From an uncultured Roseovarius sp. (GTDB lineage Bacteria; Pseudomonadota; Alphaproteobacteria; Rhodobacterales; Rhodobacteraceae): a stretch of 64,000 bases of DNA. Of the stretch, positions 8,909 through 16,984 are shown piece after piece. The notes beneath the pieces were generated by a model. It did no database searches. It saw only the letters and a list, made by a program, of their open reading frames with translations, and had not been told where the DNA came from. The translations under genes were made by a program, and so were the position numbers. The stretch's first letter is position 1. Each line of letters begins with the position of its first letter. The DNA is taken from NCBI GenBank assembly GCA_947497295.1, contig CANMFU010000002.1, positions 558,001 through 622,000 on the forward strand, written 5' to 3'.

Positions 8909-9694
8909 ATGACGGGCGCGCCGCAGAAAGATGCAGTGTTCGAGATTATCGGTGCGGAGGCCAAGGGCGCTGCGCTGATCCTGTGCGAGCATGCCGCGCA
9001 CGCCATTCCCGCGCGGTACGATGGCCTGGGTCTGACGCCAGATGCGGCTATCAGCCATGCGGCATGGGATCCGGGTGCGCGTGATCTGGCGGTGTATCTG
9101 GCCGGCAGCCTTGATGCGACGCTGATCGCCGCCACCGTGTCGCGGCTGGTTTATGACTGCAACCGCCCGCCAGAGGCCGCATCGGCCATGCCCGGCAAAT
9201 CCGAGCTTGTTGAGGTGCCCGGCAATGCCAACCTGACCGACGCCCAGCGCGCCGAGCGGACCGAGACGGTCTATCGCCCGTTTTGCGCTGCCGTTGCCGG
9301 TACCATCGCCGGGCGCCAGCACCGTTTGCAGTCCACTGCGATCATCACGGTTCACAGCTTTACCCCCGTTTACTATGGCGAGACTCGCGAGACGGAAATC
9401 GGCATTCTTCACGACACGGATACTGCGCTGGCCGACGCCATGCTTCGCAATACGTCCAAGGTGTCGCACCGCACAATTCACCGCAACCAGCCTTATGGCC
9501 CCGAGGACGGCGTCACACATTCGCTGCAAATCCACGGGGTCGCGCATGGCCTGCCCAACGTGATGATCGAAGTGCGCAACGATCTGCTGAGAACGCCCGA
9601 AGATGTCGCCCGTATCGGAGATGAGCTGTGCGCGATGATTGCGTCTGCACTGGACGCTCTGGGCCTGCAATCGGAAGGGACCGGGCATGCCTAA
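8909..9694 (+). CDS. N-formylglutamate amidohydrolase family protein
   Basis: 261-aa zinc-dependent FGase-like hydrolase. Family marks are 'ILCEHAAHAIPARY' (metal ligands), 'DLAVYLAGSLDATL', 'SRLVYDCNRPPE' and 'VHSFTPVYYG'. Classical HutG releases formate from N-formyl-L-glutamate in histidine degradation, but no hut genes lie here. It is the first gene of an operon with a TRAP transporter, a glutamine-synthetase-like ligase, an aldehyde dehydrogenase and an alcohol dehydrogenase. By position it could hydrolyse the gamma-glutamyl amide end-product of that route; this is inference. It overlaps the next gene by 8 bp. Confidence 0.88.
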   Translation: MTGAPQKDAVFEIIGAEAKGAALILCEHAAHAIPARYDGLGLTPDAAISHAAWDPGARDLAVYLAGSLDATLIAATVSRLVYDCNRPPEAASAMPGKSELVEVPGNANLTDAQRAERTETVYRPFCAAVAGTIAGRQHRLQSTAIITVHSFTPVYYGETRETEIGILHDTDTALADAMLRNTSKVSHRTIHRNQPYGPEDGVTHSLQIHGVAHGLPNVMIEVRNDLLRTPEDVARIGDELCAMIASALDALGLQSEGTGHA

Positions 9695-10283
9695 CGCTAT
9701 CCGGAGGTTCGTGCGCGCTGTCGATGCGATGAACTATTTCATCGGCCGCTTTGCGATGTATCTGATTTTTGCCCTGATCGGCGTGCTGATGTGGTCGTCG
9801 GTGTCAAAGGTGTTCTTTGAGCCGACGCTGTGGACGCTGGAAATGGCGCAATTTGTCATGGTTGCCTTTTACGTTCTGGGCGGACCTTATGCGATCCAGA
9901 TGGGATCGAACGTGCGGATGGACCTGTTTTATGGCAACTGGACCGTGCGGCAAAAGGCGTGGATGGACGCCATTACCGTTCTGTTCCTGATGTTCTACCT
10001 GGGCGTCCTGCTTTATGGGGCCATCGGATCAACCGCCTATTCACTGGGGCATTTCACGGGCGAGCCGTTCCGATTTTTCTGGGGCCTGTTCACGACTTTG
10101 ATTACCGAAGGTCCGGCAGCCGCCAAGGAGCAGATGGGCTTCATGGAGCGCAGCCCGACCGCATGGCAGCCCTATATGTGGCCGGTCAAGTCCATCATGA
10201 TCATCGGCGTTACCCTGATGCTGCTGCAAGTCACAGCTGAATTTTTTCGCGATATTGGCCGCATTCGCGGGGAAGAAATCTAA
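9687..10283 (+). CDS. TRAP transporter small permease (DctQ type)
   Basis: 198-aa membrane subunit with four predicted transmembrane segments (about 17-38, 55-75, 92-118, 165-185). It is a little longer than the usual 160-180 aa because of a loop near 118-160. In TRAP systems this subunit joins the large permease to form the sodium- or proton-driven importer. ATG at 9687 overlaps the end of the amidohydrolase gene by 8 bp, and its own stop shares one base with the DctM start (TAATG), so the three are translated together. Confidence 0.92.
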   Translation: MPNAIRRFVRAVDAMNYFIGRFAMYLIFALIGVLMWSSVSKVFFEPTLWTLEMAQFVMVAFYVLGGPYAIQMGSNVRMDLFYGNWTVRQKAWMDAITVLFLMFYLGVLLYGAIGSTAYSLGHFTGEPFRFFWGLFTTLITEGPAAAKEQMGFMERSPTAWQPYMWPVKSIMIIGVTLMLLQVTAEFFRDIGRIRGEEI

Positions 10284-11602
10284 TGCCATACGAGATGATT
10301 GCGATCCTGATGTTCAGCTCGATGATGCTGATGCTGCTGACGGGTCAGCGGGTGTTTGGTGCCATCGGATTTGTCGCCGCCGCGGGCGGCATGCTGCTGT
10401 GGGGCACGGGCGGCGCGGACATGCCATTTTCCGCGGCAATGAAGCTGATGAAGTGGTATCCGCTGCTGACGCTGCCCATGTTCATCTTTATGGGCTATGT
10501 GCTGAGCGAGAGCCGCATTGCCGATGATCTGTACAAGATGTTTCACGTCTGGATGGGGCCGGTGCGCGGCGGTCTGGCGATTGGGACGATCCTGCTGATG
10601 GTGCTGATTTCGGCCATGAATGGTCTGTCGGTCGCAGGCATGGCCATCGGCGCGACCATCGCGCTGCCCGAATTGCTGAAACGCGGCTATGACAAGATCA
10701 TGGTGACGGGGGTCATTCAGGCGGGTTCAAGCCTTGGCATCCTTGTGCCGCCCTCTGTCGTGCTGGTGCTTTACGCGATGATCGCGCGCCAACCGGTGGG
10801 CCAGCTTTGGCTGGCGGGCGTTGTTCCGGGCCTGATGATGGCGACGATGTTCATCATCTATATCTATGTGCGCTGCCGCATCCAGCCCGAGCTGGGCCCG
10901 CCCCTGCCGCTGGAGGAACGCAACGTCGGCACGCGCGAAAAGCTGCGCCTGCTGCGCGCCGGCCTCTTGCCGCTGGTCATCTTTGCGGTGATGATGGTGC
11001 CGTTCGTCAAGGGCTGGACGTCGCTGGTGGAAAGCAGCGCGATTGGCGCGTTGGCGGCCTTCCTTGCGGCTGTCCTCAAGGGCCGGATGACGCGCGAGGT
11101 GTTCGAGAATTCTGTGCGCCAGACGCTGGGTATTTCCTGCATGTTCATGTGGATCATCCTTGCTGCGCTGGGCTTTGGCGCGATCTTTGACGGGCTGGGC
11201 GCGGTCAAGGCAATTTCGGATCTGTTCACAGCGCAATGGGGGCTGGACCCGTGGATCATCTTGATCCTGATGCAGCTCAGTTTCCTTGTGATGGGGACAT
11301 TTCTGGACGATACCGCGATGCTGGTGATCGTCGCGCCGCTTTACGTGCCGCTGGTGGGCGAGCTGGGCTTTGATCTGATCTGGTACGGCGTGCTCTATAC
11401 GATCACGTGTCAGATCGCGTATATGACGCCGCCGTTTGGCTATAACCTGTTCCTGATGCGCGCCATGGCCCCGCCTGAAATCTCGATCATAGATATTTAC
11501 CGGTCAATCATCCCGTTTGTTGCGGTGATGGTGGCGGCGCTGGCGGCCGTCATGGCCTTTCCGCAGATCGCGCTGTGGCTGCCGGATCTGGTGTATAACT
11601 GA
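10283..11602 (+). CDS. TRAP transporter large permease (DctM type)
   Basis: 439-aa polytopic membrane protein with a dozen or so hydrophobic helices, the transport subunit of a TRAP importer. Family motifs include 'NGLSVAGMAIGATIALPELL', 'GSSLGILVPPSVVLVLYAMI' and 'TPPFGYNLFLMRAMAPPE'. Start ATG at 10283 overlaps the DctQ stop by one base. The substrate is set by the binding protein (next gene), so it cannot be read here; the operon suggests an amino alcohol, amine or gamma-glutamyl compound. Confidence 0.95.
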   Translation: MPYEMIAILMFSSMMLMLLTGQRVFGAIGFVAAAGGMLLWGTGGADMPFSAAMKLMKWYPLLTLPMFIFMGYVLSESRIADDLYKMFHVWMGPVRGGLAIGTILLMVLISAMNGLSVAGMAIGATIALPELLKRGYDKIMVTGVIQAGSSLGILVPPSVVLVLYAMIARQPVGQLWLAGVVPGLMMATMFIIYIYVRCRIQPELGPPLPLEERNVGTREKLRLLRAGLLPLVIFAVMMVPFVKGWTSLVESSAIGALAAFLAAVLKGRMTREVFENSVRQTLGISCMFMWIILAALGFGAIFDGLGAVKAISDLFTAQWGLDPWIILILMQLSFLVMGTFLDDTAMLVIVAPLYVPLVGELGFDLIWYGVLYTITCQIAYMTPPFGYNLFLMRAMAPPEISIIDIYRSIIPFVAVMVAALAAVMAFPQIALWLPDLVYN

Positions 11603-11663
11603 CGACATAAGAACTCCGCCAAGGAGCATTCCAAGCAAACGTGAACCAACAAGGAGAGATAAG

Positions 11664-12704
11664 ATGACAACTCGCAGAAAGTTTCTGGCCTCCGCCGGTA
11701 TCGGTACAGCAGCCACGGCGCTGGGCGCACCGGGCATCGTGCGCGCGCAGGACGCGATCAAGTGGCGGTTCCAGACCTATGCCGGAGCAGCGCTCGGCGC
11801 CGAGGTGACGAAACCCGCCATCGACTACATCAATAACGCTGCCAACGGCGAGCTGGAGATCGAGCTGTTCTACGCCGACCAGATCGTGCCCACCGGTGAA
11901 ATGTTTCAAGCGCTTCAGCGCGGCACCATCGACGGCGTCCATTCGGACGACGATTCCATGGCCTCGCCCACGCCGCTGCAACAATTCGGCGGATACTTCC
12001 CGCTGGCGACCAAGCATATCCTCGACGTGCCGGCCCTCTTTAATCAGTATGGCTTGGCCGAAATCTGGGATGCCGAATATGAAAAGGTCGGCGTCAAGTG
12101 GCTGTCGGCCGCGGGTCAGGATCCCTGCAACTTCAACACCACGCGTGAGATTACGTCGCTGGCGGATCTGGACGGTCTGAAGCTCTATACTTTCCCCACG
12201 GCGGGCCGGTTCCTGTCGCAGTTTGGCGTCATTCCCGTCAGCATCCCCTACGAGGATGCCGAGGTTGCCGTGCAAACGGGCGAACTGGACGGTATGGCAT
12301 GGTCGGGCATCACCGAGGATTACACGGTGGGCTGGGCGGACGTCACCGACTACTTCCTGACCAACAATATCTCGGGCGCGTGGATCGGATCGTTCTTCGT
12401 CAATCCGCAGCGGTGGGCAGACCTGCCCGAGCACCTGAAGCAGATCGTCATGGCCGGGATTGAGGCCAGCCACACCTACCGCAACCAATGGTATTGGGGC
12501 GGCGAGGCGCGTCTGCGCGCGCAGGGTGACAAGCTGAAGCTGCGTTCGATCCCGCAGAAAGAGTGGAAGACGGTCGAAGATGCGGCCGTCACGTTCTGGG
12601 ATGAGATCGCTCAGGAAGGCGAAGTTCATCAGAAGGTCGTGCAGATCTTCCGCGACTACAACGAGGTCATCGGCAAGGCGGGCGTGCCCTATTCCTTTGA
12701 GTGA
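11664..12704 (+). CDS. TRAP transporter substrate-binding protein (DctP type)
   Basis: 346-aa periplasmic solute receptor. A twin-arginine signal 'MTTRRKFLASAGIGTAATAL' runs to a likely cleavage after 'GIVRAQD'. The mature part is the two-lobed DctP fold with 'WRFQTYAGAALGAEVTKPA' near the start and 'LKLYTFPTAGRFLSQFGVIP' carrying the arginine region that in this family grips a ligand carboxylate. AAGGAGAGATAAG precedes ATG 11664. The 61-bp gap after DctM is typical of a more strongly translated receptor gene. Confidence 0.94.
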   Translation: MTTRRKFLASAGIGTAATALGAPGIVRAQDAIKWRFQTYAGAALGAEVTKPAIDYINNAANGELEIELFYADQIVPTGEMFQALQRGTIDGVHSDDDSMASPTPLQQFGGYFPLATKHILDVPALFNQYGLAEIWDAEYEKVGVKWLSAAGQDPCNFNTTREITSLADLDGLKLYTFPTAGRFLSQFGVIPVSIPYEDAEVAVQTGELDGMAWSGITEDYTVGWADVTDYFLTNNISGAWIGSFFVNPQRWADLPEHLKQIVMAGIEASHTYRNQWYWGGEARLRAQGDKLKLRSIPQKEWKTVEDAAVTFWDEIAQEGEVHQKVVQIFRDYNEVIGKAGVPYSFE

Positions 12705-12720
12705 TCACGGTCTAACAATG

Positions 12721-12749
12721 GGGCGCTCCGGCATGTCGCCGGGGCGCCC
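12721..12749 (+). terminator. GC-rich hairpin between the receptor gene and the GS-like gene
   Basis: Arms 12721-12732 and 12738-12749 pair as a 12-bp stem with one T-G wobble and a 5-nt loop. There is no T-run directly after it, so it more likely protects the 3' end of the receptor message or attenuates read-through than stops transcription fully. Confidence 0.45.
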
Positions 12750-12782
12750 TGTCACACCATCAGTTTTTCCACGAGGTACGCA

Positions 12783-14165
12783 ATGCCCGCCCAGACCCAC
12801 GCGCAGACCCCTGCGCTTAGCTTTGACGATCTGAAGAAACAGGTAAAGGACGGCAGCATCGATACCGTGCTGGTCTGCTTTGTGGACATGCAAGGCCGGA
12901 TGATGGGCAAGCGTTTCCACGCCAAACATTTCATCAACGGCGCCTACAAGGAAACGCATTGCTGCAATTACCTGCTGGCCACCGATCTGGAGATGTCCAC
13001 GCCCGACGGCTTTGCCAGCACCGGCTGGGAGACGGGGTATGGCGATTATGTCATGGCGCCCGATCTGGATACGCTGCGGCCGATGCCCTGGCTGGAAGGC
13101 ACCGTTATGGTGCTGTGCGACGTGCTGGATCACCACACCCACGAGCCGGTGCCCCATTCCCCGCGTGCGATGCTGAAAAAGCAACTGGCGCGGCTGGAGG
13201 CGATGGGAGTCACCGCCATGATGGCGACCGAGCTGGAGTTTTTCCTGTTCGAGAAAAGCTTTGACGAGATCCGCAAGGACGGCTTCCGCGACCTCGCTCC
13301 GATTTCGGGCTATAATGAAGATTACAACATCTTCCAGACTACCAAGGAAGAGCATGTGATGCGCCCTCTGCGCAACCACCTATGGAATGCCGGCCTGCCG
13401 ATCGAATGCACCAAGGGCGAGGCCGAGGCCGGGCAGGAAGAGCTGAACATCAAATACGCCGCCGCGCTGGATACGGCCGACTACCACACCATCGCCAAGC
13501 ACGCGGTAAAGGAGATCGCATGGCAACAGGGCCATGCCGCCTCGTTTCTGCCGAAATGGCACAAGGATCGCGTCGGCAGTTCGTCCCACGTGCATCAATC
13601 CCTGTGGAAGGATGGCGAGAACGTCTTTTTCGACAGATCCGCCGATCTGGGCATGTCCGCGATGATGAAGCATTACATGGCCGGAATGCTGAAATACGCG
13701 CCCGATTACACTTATTTCCTGGCGCCCTACATCAACAGCTACAAGCGGTTCCAAAAGGGCACGTTTGCGCCCACACGCACGATCTGGTCTGTCGACAACC
13801 GCACAGCCGGTTTCCGTCTTTGTGGCGAAAGCACCAAGGCGGTGCGGGTCGAGTGCCGCGTTGGCGGCTCGGACATCAATCCCTACCTTGCCATGGCCGT
13901 GCAACTGGCCGCCGGGATCGCGGGGATGGAGGAGCAGCTGGAGCTGGCACCGCCATTCACCGGTGACGCGTATTCGGGCGACGAGGGCATGATACCGACC
14001 AACCTGCGGGACGCCTATGTGTCGCTTAAGGAATCGGCCATGCTACGCAAGGCTCTGGGTGATGACGTGGTTGATCACTACGCCCGCGCCGCCGAAGTCG
14101 AGATCGAAGATTTCGAGGCGGTCGTCACCGACTACGAGATCGCGCGCGGCTTTGAGCGGTGCTAG
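12783..14165 (+). CDS. Glutamine synthetase-family gamma-glutamylamide ligase
   Basis: 460-aa member of the glutamine synthetase superfamily, closer to PuuA/GlnT-type gamma-glutamyl-amine ligases than to GlnA. The N-terminal beta-grasp (about 15-120) precedes the ATP/metal domain with Glu150 and Glu152 in 'TELEFFLFE', 'GEAEAGQEELNIKYA', 'GSSSHVHQSLW' and 'YKRFQKGTFAPT'. The GlnA-type adenylylation loop is not recognisable. GAGGT precedes ATG 12783. Together with the ALDH, Fe-ADH and amidohydrolase of the same operon, it probably glutamylates the amino group of an imported amino alcohol, such as ethanolamine, before oxidation. The exact amine is unknown. Confidence 0.87.
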   Translation: MPAQTHAQTPALSFDDLKKQVKDGSIDTVLVCFVDMQGRMMGKRFHAKHFINGAYKETHCCNYLLATDLEMSTPDGFASTGWETGYGDYVMAPDLDTLRPMPWLEGTVMVLCDVLDHHTHEPVPHSPRAMLKKQLARLEAMGVTAMMATELEFFLFEKSFDEIRKDGFRDLAPISGYNEDYNIFQTTKEEHVMRPLRNHLWNAGLPIECTKGEAEAGQEELNIKYAAALDTADYHTIAKHAVKEIAWQQGHAASFLPKWHKDRVGSSSHVHQSLWKDGENVFFDRSADLGMSAMMKHYMAGMLKYAPDYTYFLAPYINSYKRFQKGTFAPTRTIWSVDNRTAGFRLCGESTKAVRVECRVGGSDINPYLAMAVQLAAGIAGMEEQLELAPPFTGDAYSGDEGMIPTNLRDAYVSLKESAMLRKALGDDVVDHYARAAEVEIEDFEAVVTDYEIARGFERC

Positions 14166-14265
14166 ACTTCTGACGTCTGCGCTGAGGAAAGCGCCGGAGC
14201 CTCCGGCGGGGATATTTAGGGCAAGAAGAATGAGCGGCCCTGTTAGAAACTGGATAGGTTTGCCA

Positions 14266-15648
14266 ATGAGCGAGACACTCACCTGCATTTCACCGATCGA
14301 CGGATCGGTTTTCGCCACGCGCGAGACGCTGGATATCGGCGGTGCGCGCGCTGCTGCTGACCGGGCGCGGTCTGCGCAAGTAAACTGGGCCGCGCGTCCG
14401 CTGGACGAGCGTATTTCGCTGGTCATGGCCGGCGTCGCCGCCGTGGGTGCGATGAACGACGAGATTGTGCCGGAACTGGCCCGGATGATGGGCAGACCAG
14501 TGCGCTACGGCGGCGAATTCGGCGGTTTTGACGAGCGCGCGTCGCATATGGCCGATATCGCGGCGGAGGCGCTGGCCGATATAGAGGTGGGCGAGAACGC
14601 AACGTTCAAGCGGTATATCAAGCGCCTGCCGCATGGCGTGGTGTTGGTCGTGGCGCCGTGGAACTATCCCTATATGACAGCGATCAACACTGTCGCGCCG
14701 GCGCTGATCGCTGGCAATGCCGTGCTGCTGAAGCACGCCACGCAGACGCTGCTGGTGGGCGAGCGGATGGCAGAGGCGTTTCATTCCGCGGGCGTGCCAG
14801 AGGATGTGTTTCAGAACGTGTTCCTCGGCCATGAAACCACATCCCAACTGATCGCCGATCGCGCGGTGGATTTCGTGAACTTCACCGGCTCGGTCGGTGG
14901 CGGGCGCAGCATGGAGCGGGCGGCGGCGGGAACCTTCACCCCCGTGGCGACCGAGCTGGGCGGCAAGGATCCGGGCTATGTCATGGAGGACGCCGATCTG
15001 GACGCTGCTGTCGATACGCTGATCGACGGGGCGATGTTCAATTCCGGCCAGTGCTGCTGCGGGATTGAGCGGATCTATGTGCACGAGAGCCTGTATGATG
15101 CCTTCGTCGAGAAGGGCGTGAAGATCGTGCAGGGCTATACGCTGGGCAATCCGCTGGATGCGGCGACGACCATCGGCCCTATGGCGCATGTGCGTTTTGC
15201 GCGCGAAGTGCGTGCCCAGATCGACGAGGCCGTTCAGGCGGGTGCGACCGCGCATATCGCACGGATGGCGGCGGATGACGGCGGCGCCTACCTGACGCCA
15301 CAGATCCTGACGGACGTCACCCATGACATGCGCGTCATGAGGGACGAGAGCTTTGGCCCCGTTGTCGGCATCATGAAGGTGTCCTCGGACGATGAAGCGA
15401 TCGCGCTGATGAACGACAGCAATTTTGGCCTGACCGCCAGCCTCTGGACCGCCGATCTGGACCGGGCGCAGGCCGTTGGCGACCGGATCGAAACCGGCAC
15501 CGTTTTCATGAACCGCGCCGATTATCTGGACCCCGGTCTGTGCTGGACGGGCTGCAAAGACACCGGCAAAGGCGGCGGTCTGTCCCTCATCGGCTATCAT
15601 AATCTGACGCGCCCCAAATCCTACCATCTCAAGAAGGTGACAAAATGA
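14266..15648 (+). CDS. Aldehyde dehydrogenase (NAD(P)-dependent)
   Basis: 460-aa aldehyde dehydrogenase. 'VVAPWNYPYMTAINTVAPAL' and 'NFTGSVGGGRSM' bind the cofactor; Glu230 in 'TELGGKDPGYV' and the Cys263-265 cluster in 'FNSGQCCCGIER' are the catalytic residues (Cys264 aligns with the nucleophile). The open frame extends upstream to 14017 over the end of the GS-like gene, but the domain begins at ATG 14266; ATG at 14230 is a possible alternative. Its stop overlaps the Fe-ADH start (ATGA). It would oxidise the aldehyde made by the alcohol dehydrogenase to the acid. Confidence 0.92.
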   Translation: MSETLTCISPIDGSVFATRETLDIGGARAAADRARSAQVNWAARPLDERISLVMAGVAAVGAMNDEIVPELARMMGRPVRYGGEFGGFDERASHMADIAAEALADIEVGENATFKRYIKRLPHGVVLVVAPWNYPYMTAINTVAPALIAGNAVLLKHATQTLLVGERMAEAFHSAGVPEDVFQNVFLGHETTSQLIADRAVDFVNFTGSVGGGRSMERAAAGTFTPVATELGGKDPGYVMEDADLDAAVDTLIDGAMFNSGQCCCGIERIYVHESLYDAFVEKGVKIVQGYTLGNPLDAATTIGPMAHVRFAREVRAQIDEAVQAGATAHIARMAADDGGAYLTPQILTDVTHDMRVMRDESFGPVVGIMKVSSDDEAIALMNDSNFGLTASLWTADLDRAQAVGDRIETGTVFMNRADYLDPGLCWTGCKDTGKGGGLSLIGYHNLTRPKSYHLKKVTK

Positions 15649-16790
15649 ACCTCATTGGAAACTGGTCCTACCCGACCTCGATCAAATTCGGCGCGGGCCG
15701 CATTGCCGAGTTGCCCGTTGCCTGCACGCAGGCGGGCATCAAGAAGCCTCTGCTCGTCACCGACAAGGGGCTGGCGGACCTACCGATTACTGCGCAGGTG
15801 CTGGACATTATGGAGGGCGCCGGTCTTGGGCGCGGCATTTTCTCTGAGGTTGATCCCAACCCGAACGAGAAGAACCTCGATGCGGGCGTTGCCGCTTACA
15901 AGAAGGGCGGCCATGACGGCGTGATCGCCTTCGGCGGCGGCTCCGGCCTCGATCTGGGCAAGATGGTTGCCTTCATGGCCGGCCAGACGCGGCCCGTCTG
16001 GGATTACGAGGACGTGGATGACTGGTGGACCCGCGCCGATGCAGATGCCATCGCGCCGATCATCGCGGTGCCGACGACCGCGGGCACCGGCTCGGAAGTG
16101 GGGCGCGCCAGCGTCATCACCAATTCCGAAACCCATGTGAAGAAGATCATCTTCCACCCCAAGGTGCTGCCGACAGTTGTCATCTGCGATCCGGAACTGA
16201 CCACCGGCATGCCGAAGTTCATCACCGCCGGCACCGGCCTTGATGCCTTTGCCCATTGCGTCGAGGCGTTCAGCAGCCCGCATTACCACCCGATGAGCCA
16301 GGGCATGGCGCTGGAGGGGATGCGTCTGGTCAAGGATTACCTGCCCCGCGCCTATGCCAACGGGACCGACCTTGAAGCGCGCGCGCATATGATGAGCGCC
16401 GCAATGATGGGTGCGACCGCGTTCCAGAAGGGCCTTGGCGCGATCCACGCTATGAGCCACCCGATCGGCGCCGTCTTTGGCACGCATCACGGCACAACCA
16501 ATGCGGTCTGCATGCCCGCCGTGCTGAAACTGAACGCGCCCGAGATCAAAGATCGCTTCCGTACTGCAGCCGCTTATCTGGACATTGAGGGGGGCTTTGA
16601 TGGGTTCTGCAGCTTCGTGCAGGAATTCAACGATGCACTCGGCATCCCCCGCAAGCTGTCCGACATGGGTGTCGAGGCAGATCGCATCGACGACCTGGTG
16701 GCCGAGGCAATCAAGGATCCGAGCTGCGGCGGCAACCCCGTCAAACTGACCGAACAAAACCTGCGCGCCCTCTACACGGCAAGCATCTAA
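15645..16790 (+). CDS. Iron-containing alcohol dehydrogenase
   Basis: 381-aa group III metal-dependent alcohol dehydrogenase. 'AFGGGSGLDLGKMVAF' (about 95-110) is the NAD-binding glycine motif. Metal ligands are visible as Asp and His in 'TGLDAFAHCVEAF' and two His in 'IHAMSHPIGAVFGTHHG'. It overlaps the aldehyde dehydrogenase stop by 4 bp and is the last gene of the operon. An alcohol plus aldehyde dehydrogenase pair after a gamma-glutamyl ligase matches the route proposed for ethanolamine in Streptomyces (gamma-glutamylethanolamide to gamma-glutamylglycine). Confidence 0.93.
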   Translation: MNLIGNWSYPTSIKFGAGRIAELPVACTQAGIKKPLLVTDKGLADLPITAQVLDIMEGAGLGRGIFSEVDPNPNEKNLDAGVAAYKKGGHDGVIAFGGGSGLDLGKMVAFMAGQTRPVWDYEDVDDWWTRADADAIAPIIAVPTTAGTGSEVGRASVITNSETHVKKIIFHPKVLPTVVICDPELTTGMPKFITAGTGLDAFAHCVEAFSSPHYHPMSQGMALEGMRLVKDYLPRAYANGTDLEARAHMMSAAMMGATAFQKGLGAIHAMSHPIGAVFGTHHGTTNAVCMPAVLKLNAPEIKDRFRTAAAYLDIEGGFDGFCSFVQEFNDALGIPRKLSDMGVEADRIDDLVAEAIKDPSCGGNPVKLTEQNLRALYTASI

Positions 16791-16791
16791 A

Positions 16792-16834
16792 GCGTTTCGA
16801 GATAAACTTGGATCACGAGCTTGTCTCGAAACGC
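16792..16834. repeat. Inverted repeat GCGTTTCGAGA / TCTCGAAACGC
   Basis: A perfect 11-bp inverted repeat with a 21-nt loop starts right after the Fe-ADH stop codon (TAA AGCGTTTC). No T-run follows. The same TAAAGCGTTTC string follows the soxY stop codon at about 58418-58429 on the minus strand, so it may be one copy of a dispersed intergenic palindrome rather than a simple terminator. Confidence 0.6.
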
Positions 16835-16865
16835 CCACAACGTTGATGCCTTGATGCGTTGCGCG

Positions 16866-16906
16866 GCGTTTCTACTAAACCCTGTGTCCGGTTTAAATAG
16901 AAACGC
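16866..16906. repeat. Imperfect inverted repeat beginning and ending in GCGTTTC/GAAACGC
   Basis: Arms 16866-16881 and 16890-16906 pair with a one-base bulge and a mismatch around an 8-nt loop. It is the second palindrome with the same GCGTTTC outer end within 75 bp, between convergent Fe-ADH and gltB. Confidence 0.5.
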
Positions 16907-16944
16907 TTTGAGGCTTTCAGCTTTCCAGAAATGCTCAAAATCGA

Positions 16945-16971
16945 CCCCGGAAACCCATACGGTTTCCGGGG
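16945..16971. terminator. Bidirectional rho-independent terminator
   Basis: Perfect 11-bp stem CCCCGGAAACC / GGTTTCCGGGG with loop CATAC, followed by CTTTTCCTT on the plus strand and TCGATTTT on the minus strand. It lies between the Fe-ADH operon end and the gltB stop and can serve both. Confidence 0.85.
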
Positions 16972-16984
16972 CTTTTCCTTGTGC

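Noticed and set aside
9687..9694. Possible frameshift at the amidohydrolase/DctQ overlap
   Set aside because: Both proteins have complete natural ends; the 8-bp overlap is ordinary translational coupling.
14290..15627. 445-codon frame opposite the aldehyde dehydrogenase
   Set aside because: Mirror of a strongly conserved enzyme; not protein-like.
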